DNA of 64,000 nucleotides from Rhizobiales bacterium 32-66-11 (GTDB lineage: Bacteria; Pseudomonadota; Alphaproteobacteria; Rhizobiales; Xanthobacteraceae): positions 1 to 64,000 of the forward strand of contig NCEH01000001.1 of the NCBI GenBank assembly GCA_002304505.1. Reading direction: 5' to 3'. The notes under the pieces were generated by a model. The model ran no database searches and was not told the origin of the DNA. It saw nothing but the letters and a program-made list of their open reading frames with translations. This document shows positions 27,173-38,881 of the stretch, in pieces; within the stretch, counting starts at the first letter, position 1, and each line of letters starts with the position of its first letter. The position numbers and the translations under genes are program-made.

Positions 27173-27184
27173 ATCCGCCCGCCC

Positions 27185-28339
27185 TCAGCCCTTGCGGGTC
27201 GGGCGCGCACCAGTCTTCGGCGGCGAGGCATGGCCATGGGCCGCGCTGCGGCCGAGCATCTGGCTCCAGAAATCAGGAAACGGATAAAAGGCGGCGAGGT
27301 TGGCGAACGGGGCGGCCGGGTCATGGCCGCCGGTGCTCGCGTTGGGCGGGAAGCCCTGGGCGAACAATTGCGCGAAATAATCCTGCATCGGCCACTGCCC
27401 CAAAGCCGCCGGCGGCTCCGGCGGCGGCGGGGGCGGCGGCAGGGCGAGGGGTTTCGCCGCTGCGACCTGGTGCGGGGCGGATGACCAGGCGGCGGATTGG
27501 CGCGCGGCGGCCTCGCCGGACACCGCCGTCATGGTCTCCATCATGGCGGCGATGAGTTCCTGCCACGCATTGGCGGCATTGCCATACATATCCTGGCCCG
27601 CCGCGCCGGCCCGCTCCGCCGGCCCGCGATGGGTGCCTGCCGGGGCGCGCGCGGCGCCGGGCCAGGACGCGCCCATGGCCGCGCCCATGGACGCGCCCAT
27701 GCCGGGCTGGCCCCACGCGCCAGCATTGCCGCCGGTCCACGGGGATTGCAGCATCATCTGCGCGAACGCATCCACCCAGGGATTGCCGGTGCTCTGGGAC
27801 TGGCGCGGCATGGCGCTGTTCATCCAGGTCGCAAGTCCGTCCACCCAGGGGTTGCCGGTGGGCACGGGCAGCCCGTTGGCGCGCGCCAGCATCGCCGCGA
27901 GCATCTGGTTCATGGCGCCCGAGGCGGCGAGCGACTTGGTGAGGCCGCCCATGACGAGGGTCGCGAAATCGGGCATGATCTTGCGCACGACCGCGGTGGC
28001 CAGGCCGCTGCTGGCCGCCGCGTGATTGGCCACCGCCGCGCTGATCTCCGGCGAACCGAAGAGCGCGTCGAGCGCATTGGCGCCGGCCTGCGTGAATTGG
28101 TCGGGCGCGGCGGGGCGGCGATCATAAAAGCCGCCATAGGGGCCGCGCATCATCAGCACCATGAGGTTGGCGAGTCCCTCGGGCGATTGCATGGCCCGCT
28201 GGATGCCGGCCGCGAAGGCGGGCATGACGGCTTCCGCCGCCTTTTGCGCCTGCTGAGCCGTGAGGCCGTAGATCTGAGCGAGATTCTCAAGGCCCTGCCC
28301 GCCTTGAGCAGCCCTCAGCAATTGCACGAACTGGTCCAT
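27185..28339 (-). CDS. DUF937 domain protein with low-complexity C-terminus
   Basis: A 384-residue cytoplasmic protein. The N-terminal helical part (FVQLLRAAQGGQGLENLAQI, then LTAQQAQKAAEAVMPAFAAG) matches DUF937, a family of unknown function. The middle carries a GNPWVD motif twice (residues 162-167 and 185-190), and the rest is rich in Gly, Ala, Met and Pro with a poly-proline run near residue 305. The start at 28339 has a GAGG site. It follows a MATE gene by 47 bp on the same strand. Function unknown; phasin-like granule proteins have similar composition, but that is only a guess. Confidence 0.72.
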   Translation of the reverse strand: MDQFVQLLRAAQGGQGLENLAQIYGLTAQQAQKAAEAVMPAFAAGIQRAMQSPEGLANLMVLMMRGPYGGFYDRRPAAPDQFTQAGANALDALFGSPEISAAVANHAAASSGLATAVVRKIMPDFATLVMGGLTKSLAASGAMNQMLAAMLARANGLPVPTGNPWVDGLATWMNSAMPRQSQSTGNPWVDAFAQMMLQSPWTGGNAGAWGQPGMGASMGAAMGASWPGAARAPAGTHRGPAERAGAAGQDMYGNAANAWQELIAAMMETMTAVSGEAAARQSAAWSSAPHQVAAAKPLALPPPPPPPEPPAALGQWPMQDYFAQLFAQGFPPNASTGGHDPAAPFANLAAFYPFPDFWSQMLGRSAAHGHASPPKTGARPTRKG

Positions 28340-28386
28340 TTTACGGCCTCCCGAGTTCGCGACTCTACGCCATCGTCTCGCCAAAA

Positions 28387-29814
28387 TCACGGCTCGATGG
28401 CGGTTGCATCCTGCGGCGAAGACAATGGCGGCAATTCCACGGTGGAAAGATGCGGCGCGGGGCCGCGATCGCCCACCGGCGGCGGTGCGGAGGCGATTTT
28501 TTCGATCACGCGGAACGCAAAAATCATGGCCGCGATGCCAAATGCGACCGCGCCGAGCGCCTGGCCGAGAATCACCCCGTTCGCGCCCATCAGGTCGCTG
28601 CCGATCCAGACGAAAGGAATCGTGCCGACGGTGGCGCGCCCCCAGTTGAAGAAGGTGGAGAGCAGCGGGGCGCCGAGATTATTGAAGGCCGCATTCGCCA
28701 CGAACAATCCGCCGAGGAAAATGAAGCTGCCGGCGGTCACGAGGCAGAAGAAGGCCACGATCTGCTGCCCCTCGGGCGTCAGGCCGAACACCGAGGCGAT
28801 GAAATTGCGCAGCAGCGCCAGCAGCACCCACACGGCGCACACATAGAGCAGCGTCAGGATCAGGCTGTCGCGGAGCGTCGTGCGCAGGCGGTCGAACAGG
28901 CCGGCGCCGAAATTCTGCCCGAAGATCGGCCCGACCGCTCCGGTCAGTGCGAACAGCGGGCCGAAGGCCACGGGAATCACCCGCCCGATGACCGCGAACG
29001 CCGCCACCGCGCCATCGCCGAACGGGGCGAGCTTGGCGGTGACATAGGCATTGCCCACCGGGGTCGCGACATTGGTGAGGATGGCGGGAATGGCGATCGC
29101 CGAGATCGGCCCGGCATGGCGATGCCACATGGCAAGCGTCGGACGGCGAAACAGATTGTGCCTGCGGTGGCACGCCCACAATCCGTAGAGGGCCATGAAC
29201 AGGCGCGCGACCACGGAAACGATGGCGGCGCCATCCACGCCCAGGCCCAAAGCGAGAATGAGAACAGGGTCCAGCACGGCCGTCAGCAGTCCACCCCCGA
29301 GCGTCACCCACATGGCCCGTCCGGCATCGCCGGTGGCCCGCAGCAGGCCGGATGTAACCATGCCGATGCCGAGCAGCGGCGTCGACAGGGTGACCACGAC
29401 GAGGAACCCGTCGGCGATGTCGAGCGTGCGCCCATGGGCTCCGAGCAGCGACAGCAGAGGCCGGATGAGCGGCAGCGACACGGCGGTCAGGACCACGCAG
29501 ACCAGCACCATGTAGAGAACCGCGATGGTCGCGAGCGCGCGGGCATCCTCGCGGTTGCCCGCGCCCAGCGCGCGCGACACCACGGCCGAGCCCGCGATCA
29601 TGATGCCGAGCGCCACCGAGGTGGTGAAGAACAGCATCGTCCCGGCATAGCCGATGGCGGCGGCTAGCTCCGCCTCGCCGAGCAGCGAGATGTAGAACAG
29701 GTTCAGCAGATCCACCAGGAACACGGCGACCAAGCCGATCGAACCCGTGGCGGCCATCACCGCCACGTGGCGCATGATGGACCCCTGGAGGAATTTCGCG
29801 GGCGCGGCGCTCAT
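28387..29814 (-). CDS. MATE-family efflux transporter
   Basis: A 475-residue inner-membrane antiporter with twelve helices that expels cationic compounds using Na+ or H+. The N-terminal half begins LQGSIMRHVAVMAATGSIGL, and the two MatE repeats are recognisable (GYAGTMLFFTTSVALGIMIA and, in the second, GAVGPIFGQNFGAG). The start at 29814 was taken because the sequence before it is not family-like; the ribosome site there is weak. It is upstream of the DUF937 gene. Confidence 0.88.
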   Translation of the reverse strand: MSAAPAKFLQGSIMRHVAVMAATGSIGLVAVFLVDLLNLFYISLLGEAELAAAIGYAGTMLFFTTSVALGIMIAGSAVVSRALGAGNREDARALATIAVLYMVLVCVVLTAVSLPLIRPLLSLLGAHGRTLDIADGFLVVVTLSTPLLGIGMVTSGLLRATGDAGRAMWVTLGGGLLTAVLDPVLILALGLGVDGAAIVSVVARLFMALYGLWACHRRHNLFRRPTLAMWHRHAGPISAIAIPAILTNVATPVGNAYVTAKLAPFGDGAVAAFAVIGRVIPVAFGPLFALTGAVGPIFGQNFGAGLFDRLRTTLRDSLILTLLYVCAVWVLLALLRNFIASVFGLTPEGQQIVAFFCLVTAGSFIFLGGLFVANAAFNNLGAPLLSTFFNWGRATVGTIPFVWIGSDLMGANGVILGQALGAVAFGIAAMIFAFRVIEKIASAPPPVGDRGPAPHLSTVELPPLSSPQDATAIEP

Positions 29815-30113
29815 GCGGTCCGTGGGGCTCGTTTGGCTGTGTTGGACGGAAGGCTGCAGGTGGGCGAATCGCGCCCGCTGTGCGAACGGCACGACCCCCG
29901 TTCTTAAGGGGTTTTCGCGCCCAGTGGAAACCGGTGCGCGTGCAGAACCCGCGACGACGGAATGAAAGGGAGCTGTCTTCCGCGGCAATGCGACGGGAAG
30001 CGCCTCCCGGTCTGGCGGTGCGCTCTTGCGCCGAGACTCGCCGCGACAGGGCACTCAGGCAGCAGCCCAATTGAAGGCGTCAGCCCAAGTCCGCGTCGGC
30101 CCAAGTGCCGCCG

Positions 30114-31949
30114 TCAGCCGGAGAACTCGGTTTCGTGGGCGAGCACGTCCTGTGCCTCGGGATTGAGCGGCTTGGCGGGCTTGTTGGGATCGGTGAGGGG
30201 TTCCGGCTCCACCTTCTGGCCGGCCAGCTCGATGCCGGCGTAAAGCCCCTCCTGGACCTGAAGCTCGAGCCGCTGGCGATCACGCGCCCGCACGTCGGCG
30301 ACCAGCGCGGCGACGGTCTCCTGGTCGACGCCCAGCGCCTCCAGCGTCCGCCCGCCGAACGCGAACGCCGATTCCAGCGTTTCGCGCATTTCATAATCGA
30401 CGGATTTGCGCAGCAGCGCCATGGCGTGGACACGGTCGAACGCGCGCACGTGCAGGCGGGCATTGGGCATGTTGGCCTGCACGATATCGACGATGCGATC
30501 GGCGGCCTCGCGGTCGTCCACGCACACGGCGATGACTTCCGCCTGGTCGGCGCCCGCCGCCCGCAGCACGTCGAGCCGGGTGCCGTCGCCGTAATAGATA
30601 TGGACGCCGAAGCGCCCGGCGCTCTGGATCATCTCAACATCATTGTCGATGATGGTAACGCCCACGCCTTCCGCCAGCAGGCATTGCGAGACGATCTGCC
30701 CGAAGCGGCCGAAGCCGATCACCAGCACGCGCCCGTTGGCGTCGGTGAAATCGTCCGGCTCCGGCTCCGGCTCGGCATGGCGAAGCCGCGGCAGAAGGCG
30801 CCCGATGCCGGCGAACACCAGCGGCCCGATCATCATCGTGAGCGCGGCGGTGGCGGTGAGAAGCTCGGCCTGCTCGCGATTGAGAATGCCGTTGGCGAGC
30901 GCCAGCGGGAACAGCACGAAGGCGAATTCACCTGCCGGCATCAGCACCGCCCCGGCCCGCAGCGCGTCGGCGTCGGTGCGGTGATCGGTGCGATAGAGCA
31001 GGAACACGACCAGGAACTTGATCGCCGTGATCATCAGCGCGGCGAGCACCACGGGGAGGATGTGCGGCAGCAGGACCTTGAGGTCCAAGGACATGCCGAC
31101 GCCCATGAAGAACACCGCCAGCAGCAGGCCGCGGAAGGCGTCGATATTGGCTTCCAACTCATGGCGGAAGGTGCTTTCCGACAGCAGCAGCCCGGCCAGG
31201 AACGCCCCGAGGGCCATGGAAAGCCCTACGGTCGCCATCAGGCCGGCCGCGCCCAGCACCACCAGCAGCGCCGCCGCCGTCATCGCCTCCCGCGCGCCGG
31301 AGCGGGCCAGCAGGCGGAACAGCGGGTTAAGAAGGAAACGGCCGGACACCACGATCACGCTCACCGCCGCGAGCGCCGCTGCCGCCTTCAGCAGGGTCGC
31401 CGTCGCATCGGTTCCAAGATCGCTCTCGCCCGGCGCCAGCAGCGGCACGAGGGCGAGCAGCGGCACGATGGCGATATCCTGGAACAGCAGGATCGAAAAT
31501 GCGCGCTGGCCGTAGCCGGAGGACAGATCGTTATGTTCGCCCAGCAATTGCAGGGCGATCGAGGTTGCCGACATGGCCAGCGCCATGCCCGTGACGATGG
31601 CGCCGGCGATGCCGAAGCCCAGCAGCCAGGACACAAGGGCGATCACCATGCCGGTGATCAGCAATTGCGCGGTGCCGAGGCCGAAAATATAGCGCCCCAT
31701 GGACAGTAGGCGCGACGGCTGAAGCTCAAGCCCGATGAGGAACAGCAGCAGCACCACGCCGAGTTCGGCGACGGCGATCACCGTGGTCGGATCGGCGACA
31801 TTGAAGCCCGCCGGGCCGATGGCGATGCCGGCCGCCAGATAGCCGACCACGGGCGAGAGACCCAGCCGCCGCGCCACCGGCACAGCCACAACGGCCGCCA
31901 CCAGGAAGGCGAGGGCGCTGATGAACAGGGTGTGGTCGTCTCCGTGCAT
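30114..31949 (-). CDS. Kef-type monovalent cation:proton antiporter (CPA2)
   Basis: A 611-residue membrane antiporter. About twelve helices fill residues 1-380, with GYLAAGIAIGPAGFNVADP (about residue 36) and the acidic antiport segment. A RCK/TrkA-N domain follows (GRVLVIGFGRFGQIVSQCLL, about residue 405, dinucleotide-binding GxGxxG), then a linker to residue 611. This domain order is that of KefB/KefC and YbaL. No KefF/KefG partner is adjacent, so glutathione gating is uncertain. Confidence 0.9.
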   Translation of the reverse strand: MHGDDHTLFISALAFLVAAVVAVPVARRLGLSPVVGYLAAGIAIGPAGFNVADPTTVIAVAELGVVLLLFLIGLELQPSRLLSMGRYIFGLGTAQLLITGMVIALVSWLLGFGIAGAIVTGMALAMSATSIALQLLGEHNDLSSGYGQRAFSILLFQDIAIVPLLALVPLLAPGESDLGTDATATLLKAAAALAAVSVIVVSGRFLLNPLFRLLARSGAREAMTAAALLVVLGAAGLMATVGLSMALGAFLAGLLLSESTFRHELEANIDAFRGLLLAVFFMGVGMSLDLKVLLPHILPVVLAALMITAIKFLVVFLLYRTDHRTDADALRAGAVLMPAGEFAFVLFPLALANGILNREQAELLTATAALTMMIGPLVFAGIGRLLPRLRHAEPEPEPDDFTDANGRVLVIGFGRFGQIVSQCLLAEGVGVTIIDNDVEMIQSAGRFGVHIYYGDGTRLDVLRAAGADQAEVIAVCVDDREAADRIVDIVQANMPNARLHVRAFDRVHAMALLRKSVDYEMRETLESAFAFGGRTLEALGVDQETVAALVADVRARDRQRLELQVQEGLYAGIELAGQKVEPEPLTDPNKPAKPLNPEAQDVLAHETEFSG

Positions 31950-32118
31950 CCGCCATGCCTTCTGCCAAGCTCTCGCCGGCCGCTCTTGTGCAGAGCAACA
32001 ATGGCCAAACCATGCCGCTTGGACCATCCGTCATTAAAGGCGGGCGAGCTTCAGGCACCAAGAGAATTGTGACGATATGCAGGCGCTTGCGGCCGCCTGT
32101 TGCGCTACGGCAACGGGC

Positions 32119-32697
32119 CTATTTGAGCGCGTCGAACCCCGGGCCGAATCCGTTCAGGCCGAGCGGAATGCCGATGCCCTCTTCCGGGGTCTGGAAAATG
32201 ATGAAAGTGGCCTGCTTGCCCTGGCGCAGCCGGCCGATCAGGGCATCATCCATCACCACTTCGGCGACGCAGCCATTGGGCAGGCAGCGCACGAATCCCG
32301 CGCGGCCCACGTCGGTATCGTCGATCTTGAGGCCGAGGCCGGAAGGAATCAGCACGCCGAGCGGCGCCAGCACGCGCAGCAGGCGGCTCTTCTGGTCGGC
32401 GGTCTTCAGGATGATGACGGTGAGGCCGACGTTCGGCCGGTCGTCCGCCTGGACGCTCTGGAGAAGCACGCACTGTTCGCTTTGCGCACCTGGGGGGGTG
32501 TCGCAGCGAATCTGCCAGTCGCCGTAGACCTGCTTCACGACCCCCTGCGCCGCCGCCGCCGCCGAAAGGCCGAGCAGCGCGCAAAACCCGAATGTCGCGA
32601 CGATGAGGGCGCAGAACACCTTGCCGGCCAGCACCATGCGGGCGCCATCAACGCGCCGATCCGTGCGGGCGAGGCCCCGCGACAACATGAACTCCAT
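32119..32697 (-). CDS. Invasion-associated locus B (IalB) family protein
   Basis: A 192-residue exported protein. After MEFMLSRGLARTDRRVDGAR comes a hydrophobic signal (VFCALIVATFGFCALLGL), and the mature domain opens with YGDWQIRCD, typical of IalB. Cysteine pairs are QCVLLQS and RCLPNGCV. The C-terminal block FIIFQTPEEGIGIPLGLNGF is characteristic. Several in-frame starts exist (32697, 32685, 32637); a GGAG 11 bases before 32697 decides it weakly. IalB is involved in host invasion in Bartonella; the role in a free-living relative is unknown. Confidence 0.83.
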   Translation of the reverse strand: MEFMLSRGLARTDRRVDGARMVLAGKVFCALIVATFGFCALLGLSAAAAAQGVVKQVYGDWQIRCDTPPGAQSEQCVLLQSVQADDRPNVGLTVIILKTADQKSRLLRVLAPLGVLIPSGLGLKIDDTDVGRAGFVRCLPNGCVAEVVMDDALIGRLRQGKQATFIIFQTPEEGIGIPLGLNGFGPGFDALK

Positions 32698-33147
32698 GGG
32701 CACCGGCTCCGAAAACTGGCGGCAATCCGAAAACGGGCCGCGACTGTCAATGCGGGCGCAGCGTGCCGCCCGTGCGTTTCGGCTTAAAAGGCTGACCGTC
32801 CATGTCAAGAATGCGGCGGCGCTTTGCGGAATAAAACGGAGAATTGATGGAAAAGGGCAGGGCCAAGGGCCGCCGGCCCGCGCCCGTGGTCGCGATTGGC
32901 CCGTGTCCGGCGTCCGGGCGGGCGGACATCCGGCCGCGGAATTCTTTTGCCGGCGGGTTGCCGAACGGGGGAGTCCGACCTTGTGTCGCATCGTGCGCCT
33001 GTGCGCCGCAATTGCGGGGTGCGGTGATTTGTGTTTGATTTAAGTCAAGAATGCGCCGGCCAACCGGGCGTGCTTACGGCGTTCACCACTACCGATCACC
33101 GCTGCGCTTGCGGTAGCGACGGCGCCGCGCAGGGAGAGCAGATTACC
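32698..33147. other. Divergent region ialB / coxB
   Basis: This 450-bp gap has no supported gene. It contains a perfect FNR/FixK-type palindrome at 33035-33048. A short plus-strand frame at 32847 has a GGAG site but no family-like sequence and is not called. Confidence 0.55.
33035..33048. promoter_or_regulatory. FNR/FixK box upstream of the aa3 oxidase operon
   Basis: TTGATTTAAGTCAA matches the TTGA-N6-TCAA consensus for FNR/FixK/Anr regulators exactly. It lies 100 bp before the coxB start. In related bacteria aa3 oxidase is lowered when oxygen is scarce, so a repressing role is plausible, but activation cannot be excluded. Confidence 0.65.
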
Positions 33148-34020
33148 ATGATTTCGTTCATTCGCACCGGTGCTCTCGCCGTGGCCGCGCTGGTCGCCGC
33201 GATATCGCTGAGCTCGGCTGCGTGGGCCGGTATGGGCCAGCCGTCCGATTGGCAGATCGGCCTCCAGGATGCCGCGACGCCGGTGATGGCCAGCATCCAT
33301 TCCTTCAATAACTTCCTGCTCGCCATCATCGTAACCATCGTGCTGTTCGTGATGGTGCTGCTGGCGATCGTGATGGTTCGCTTCAACGAGCGGTCCAATC
33401 CGGTTCCCTCGAAGACCTCCCATAACACGATGATCGAGGTCATCTGGACCGTCGCCCCGGTGATGATCCTGGTCGCCATCGCGATCCCCTCATTCCGCCT
33501 GCTCCATCTGGAGCTGAACATTCCGCCGGCGGACATGACCGTGAAGGTCACGGGCCATCAGTGGTACTGGTCCTATGAATATCCCGATAACGGCGGGTTC
33601 GGCTTCGATTCGCTGATGGTTCCGGAAAAGGACCTGAAGGCGGGCCAGCCGCGCCTCCTCGCGGTGGACAATGAGGTGATCGTTCCGGTCAACAAGACCG
33701 TGCGCATCCAGGTGACCGCCGCGGACGTGATCCATTCCTTCGCTGTGCCTTCATTCGGTGTGAAGATCGACGCTCTGCCGGGACGCCTGAACGAATCCTG
33801 GTTCAAGGCCACCAAGGAAGGCGTCTATTACGGCCAGTGCTCGGAATTGTGCGGCCGCGACCATGCCTTCATGCCGATCGCGGTGCGGGTGGTGAGCCAG
33901 GCCGAATTCGATGCCTGGGTTGCCCAGGCCAAGCAGAAGTTCTCGGCGGCGCCCTCGGACGTCCGCACGGTGCAGGCGCCCGCCACCGGTGCGCTCGTGC
34001 TCGCGGATGCGGCCAACTGA
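33148..34020 (+). CDS. coxB: Cytochrome c oxidase subunit II
   Basis: A 290-residue subunit that holds the CuA centre and accepts electrons from cytochrome c. There is a signal peptide (residues 1-26), then two transmembrane helices (about 45-72 and 92-112). The CuA ligands are His196 (VIHSF), Cys231 and Cys235 (QCSELC), His239 and Met242 (GRDHAFM). The aromatic strip HQWYWSYEY is intact. The ATG at 33148 follows AGGGAGAG. It leads an eight-gene block of oxidase structure and assembly. Confidence 0.96.
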   Translation: MISFIRTGALAVAALVAAISLSSAAWAGMGQPSDWQIGLQDAATPVMASIHSFNNFLLAIIVTIVLFVMVLLAIVMVRFNERSNPVPSKTSHNTMIEVIWTVAPVMILVAIAIPSFRLLHLELNIPPADMTVKVTGHQWYWSYEYPDNGGFGFDSLMVPEKDLKAGQPRLLAVDNEVIVPVNKTVRIQVTAADVIHSFAVPSFGVKIDALPGRLNESWFKATKEGVYYGQCSELCGRDHAFMPIAVRVVSQAEFDAWVAQAKQKFSAAPSDVRTVQAPATGALVLADAAN

Positions 34021-34161
34021 GGCGTTTGCCTCGGACGCCTCGCGCCAACCAGAAGATACCGCGCGAGTCGGCCTGATGCCGCCTCGCGCGCGACAGCGAA
34101 GGGTCCGTCCGCGGACCAGGCACGACCCAAGACGCTTCGACCCGACCACGCTTAAAGATAA

Positions 34162-35805
<1,644 letters not shown>

Positions 35806-35830
35806 GCGCCGGCGTTTCCCTTGGGGCGAG

Positions 35831-35852
35831 CCGGCGCGGGGTTCCGCGCCGG
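35831..35852 (+). terminator. Hairpin after ctaD
   Basis: The perfect stem CCGGCGCGG (35831-35839) / CCGCGCCGG (35844-35852) with loop GGTT is followed by TTCCGTTT. The weak T tract suggests partial termination or mRNA protection between structural and assembly genes. Confidence 0.6.
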
Positions 35853-36093
35853 TTCCGTTTCAAGACAAGGGGTGAGTGGAGGTTCGGGCGATACGGCGCA
35901 ACTTCGGTGCGTCACCGCTCGGACACCAAAGGCCGGGTGTCCCTCTACCCGATGTCCGCCCAACCGGCGACTTGCCCAGCGGGCGGCCAACGGGCCATGC
36001 GGCGCGCCGCACGGCCGGCTTAGTTGTCGCGTATGACGGAGTGACGCCACGGGGCGGGCTCCAAGCAAGATCAGTATGACAGGACGAGTGCGC

Positions 36094-37026
36094 ATGAGTG
36101 ACGTGAGCGTGAGCTTGAACCAGACGACGGGCGGTGGCGAAGCGGGCCTCGGTCTCGCCTCGCCGCGCGATTACCTGTCGCTCCTGAAGCCGCGCGTCAT
36201 GTCGCTGGTAATCTTCACCGCTTTGGTCGGCCTGGTCCGGGCGCCGGACCACGTGCATCCGGTCATCGCCTTCACCGCGCTTCTGTGCATCGCGGTCGGC
36301 GCGGGTGCGGCCGGCGCGCTGAACATGTGGTGGGATGCCGATATCGACGCCGTCATGTCGCGCACCAAGGACCGTCCCATTCCCGGCGGCCGCGTGACGC
36401 CGCAGGAAGCCCTGGCTTTCGGCCTGACGCTCTCGGCGTTTTCGGTCGTGGTGCTCGGCCTGCTGGTGAATGTCCTGGCCGGTGCGCTGCTGGCCTTCAC
36501 CATCTTTTTCTATGTGGTGATCTACACCATGTGGCTGAAGCGCTCGACGCCGCAGAACATCGTGATCGGCGGCGCGGCGGGCGCGTTTCCCCCCATGGTG
36601 GCCTGGGCGGCCGCGTCCGGCTCCGTGGGCTTTGAAAGCCTGCTGCTGGTCGCCATCATCTTCTTCTGGACGCCGCCGCACTTCTGGGCGCTCGCGCTGT
36701 ATCGCGCCGATGATTACGCCCGTGCCGGCGTGCCCATGCTGCCGGTGACGGCAGGACCCGACGAGACGCGCCGGCAAATTCTGCTCTACACGCTGTTCCT
36801 GGTGCCGCTTGCCGTATCGCCGGTCGCGCTGGGCTATGCCGGTTATGGCTATGGCGCGGTGGCCACGGTTCTGGGCGCCGGCATGGTCTGGTTCGCGGTG
36901 AAGGTCTATCGCGTGCGCGAAGGCGCGGCGGCGGTGAAGGCGAGCAAGCAATTGTTCGGCTTCTCCATTCTTTATCTGTTTTTGCTCTTCGCCTCGCTTT
37001 TGGTCGAAGCGCTGGTGGGAGTGTGA
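36094..37026 (+). CDS. ctaB: Protoheme IX farnesyltransferase
   Basis: Membrane enzyme of 310 residues that adds a farnesyl chain to heme b to give heme o, a step toward heme a. UbiA-type Asp-rich motifs are present: [20 protein letters not shown] (about residues 78-97) and the second at [14 protein letters not shown]. About nine helices are predicted. The ATG at 36094 has GGACGAG just upstream; an ATG at 36076 would add six residues without a good site. It sits after ctaD in the oxidase block. Confidence 0.93.
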   Translation: MSDVSVSLNQTTGGGEAGLGLASPRDYLSLLKPRVMSLVIFTALVGLVRAPDHVHPVIAFTALLCIAVGAGAAGALNMWWDADIDAVMSRTKDRPIPGGRVTPQEALAFGLTLSAFSVVVLGLLVNVLAGALLAFTIFFYVVIYTMWLKRSTPQNIVIGGAAGAFPPMVAWAAASGSVGFESLLLVAIIFFWTPPHFWALALYRADDYARAGVPMLPVTAGPDETRRQILLYTLFLVPLAVSPVALGYAGYGYGAVATVLGAGMVWFAVKVYRVREGAAAVKASKQLFGFSILYLFLLFASLLVEALVGV

Positions 37027-37029
37027 TGC

Positions 37030-37212
37030 GTGGTGGATGAGAAGGAAAAGCGCGCGCCCGAGGGTGAGGGCATCGTGCTGACCGATGAGCAGAAGCGGCG
37101 GCGCCGGGCGCGCTCGGTGGCCATCGCTTCGGTGCTGGGTTTCCTGGTGATCCTTTTCTACGTGGTCACCATCGTGAAAATGGGTCCGGCCGTGTTGAAC
37201 CGGCCGCTGTGA
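37030..37212 (+). CDS. CoxF-like small membrane protein
   Basis: A 60-residue protein: a highly charged N-terminus (EQKRRRRARS) followed by one transmembrane helix (about residues 29-47) and the end VKMGPAVLNRPL. This matches the small CoxF proteins found between ctaB and ctaG in rhizobial oxidase operons. The GTG at 37030 lies 3 bases after the ctaB stop. The exact role in assembly is unknown. CoxF here is unrelated to the XdhC-type CoxF of CO dehydrogenase. Confidence 0.78.
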   Translation: MVDEKEKRAPEGEGIVLTDEQKRRRRARSVAIASVLGFLVILFYVVTIVKMGPAVLNRPL

Positions 37213-37219
37213 GGATGGA

Positions 37220-37864
37220 ATGAGCGCAACCGCGCAGCCCCCCTTGCCCGAACCGGGCACCACTGCCGCCCCCAAGCGGCGGCGCTTCCGGCACATGCCG
37301 GTGGCCTTGGCGTGCCTTGCGTTTGCATTGGGCATGGTGGGTGCCGCTTATGCGATCGTTCCCTTCTACGCGATGTTCTGCTCCCTCACCGGCTTCGGCG
37401 GGGCGACGCGGGTGGGCACCGCCGCGCCAGACAAGGTGCTCGACCGGACCATCCAGGTGCGCTTTGATTCCAATATCGCGCCTGGCCTGCCCTGGGAGTT
37501 CAAGCCCGAACAGGCGGATGTGAATGTGCGCGTGGGCGAGACCAAGATGGTCTATTACCTCGCCCGCAATCTTTCTTCGGCTGAGACCTACGGCAACGCC
37601 ACCTATAATGTCACGCCGGCCCCTGCGGGCGCCTATTTCGTGAAGATGCAGTGCTTCTGCTTTTCGGAGCAGACCATGCAGGGCAATGAAAAGGTGGACA
37701 TGCCGGTGGTGTTCTTCATCGATCCCGCCATCGCGGACGATCCGGAATTCAACAATGTGAAGACCATCACATTGTCTTACACCTTCTTCCCCGCGCCCAA
37801 GCCTGCGGCGCCGGTGGCGCGCGCGGCCGAGCCGGCGAGCGAGAGTTCGAAAAAGGCTCTGTGA
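37220..37864 (+). CDS. ctaG: Cytochrome c oxidase assembly protein CtaG (Cox11)
   Basis: A 214-residue copper chaperone that delivers CuB to subunit I. It has one N-terminal helix (about residues 27-48), then a periplasmic Ig-like domain. Copper-binding Cys145 and Cys147 are in KMQCFCFSEQTM, with Cys54 in AMFCSLTGFGG. It follows coxF by 7 bp. Confidence 0.95.
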   Translation: MSATAQPPLPEPGTTAAPKRRRFRHMPVALACLAFALGMVGAAYAIVPFYAMFCSLTGFGGATRVGTAAPDKVLDRTIQVRFDSNIAPGLPWEFKPEQADVNVRVGETKMVYYLARNLSSAETYGNATYNVTPAPAGAYFVKMQCFCFSEQTMQGNEKVDMPVVFFIDPAIADDPEFNNVKTITLSYTFFPAPKPAAPVARAAEPASESSKKAL

Positions 37865-38014
37865 GCCTGCGCCCCGCCTGCGACGGCAGGGCGGACAAGG
37901 GATGAAGCCCGGCAGGCCGGGCGGTTGGTTGGTGGGGCTGGACACAACCGTCGCATTGCGGCGGGGCGGCAGGTCCTGGTAGAATTTTAATGCTGGAAGG
38001 GGAGGCCGCTTCAA

Positions 38015-38845
38015 ATGGCCGAGGGACACGTGAAGCAGCACGATTATCACATGGTGGAGCCGAGCCCGTGGCCCATCGTGGGCTCGATCTCGGCCTTTAT
38101 CCTCACCGGGGGGGCGGTGGTGTGGATGCACGGCGGTACCGCCATTCCCATGGGGGTCGGCTTCCTGGGCGTGCTTTACACCATGTTCGGCTGGTGGCGG
38201 GATATGATCCGCGAGGGCCATCTGGGCTTCCATACCCCGGTGGTGCAGATCGGCCTGCGCTACGGCATGATCCTGTTCATCGCGTCCGAAGTCATGTTTT
38301 TCGTCGCCTGGTTCTGGGCCTATTTCGACGCGGCCCTGTTCTCCGGCGAGGCGATAAATTATTCGCGCTTCGAGGTGACCGGCGGCGTGTGGCCGCCCCA
38401 CGGCATCGAATCGCTTGATCCATGGCACCTGCCGCTGCTGAACACGCTGCTGCTGCTCACCTCCGGCACCACGGTCACCTGGGCGCACCATGCGCTGCTG
38501 GAAAATGACCGCCAGGGCCTCAAGTGGGGCCTGCTGCTCACGGTCGTGCTGGGCGTGCTGTTCACGACTTGCCAGGCGTTCGAATATCTGCACGTGCACT
38601 TCGGCTTCTCGGGCAATATTTATGGCGCCACCTTCTTCATGGCGACCGGGTTCCATGGCTTCCACGTGATCGTGGGCACCATCTTCCTGCTGGTGTGCCT
38701 GCTGCGTGCTGTCGCCGGCGATTTCACGCCGCAGAAGCATTTCGGCTTCGAGGCGGCGGCCTGGTATTGGCACTTCGTGGACGTGGTGTGGCTGTTCCTG
38801 TTCGCCTTCATCTATGTCTGGGGCGCCGGCGCCTCCGCCCATTGA
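38015..38845 (+). CDS. ctaE: Cytochrome c oxidase subunit III
   Basis: A 276-residue membrane subunit with seven helices that stabilises the catalytic core. Motifs include [44 protein letters not shown] and [15 protein letters not shown]. Length is typical. It comes 150 bp after ctaG, and a strong terminator follows, so it may end the main transcript. Confidence 0.96.
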   Translation: MAEGHVKQHDYHMVEPSPWPIVGSISAFILTGGAVVWMHGGTAIPMGVGFLGVLYTMFGWWRDMIREGHLGFHTPVVQIGLRYGMILFIASEVMFFVAWFWAYFDAALFSGEAINYSRFEVTGGVWPPHGIESLDPWHLPLLNTLLLLTSGTTVTWAHHALLENDRQGLKWGLLLTVVLGVLFTTCQAFEYLHVHFGFSGNIYGATFFMATGFHGFHVIVGTIFLLVCLLRAVAGDFTPQKHFGFEAAAWYWHFVDVVWLFLFAFIYVWGAGASAH

Positions 38846-38881
38846 CGTTTGCAGGAGCCCCACGGGTTTCTCGGGAATCGG

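Noticed and set aside
32844..33038. Short plus-strand frame before coxB with a GGAG
   Set aside because: The product is Pro/Arg/Gly-rich without family resemblance and overlaps the oxidase promoter and FNR box.
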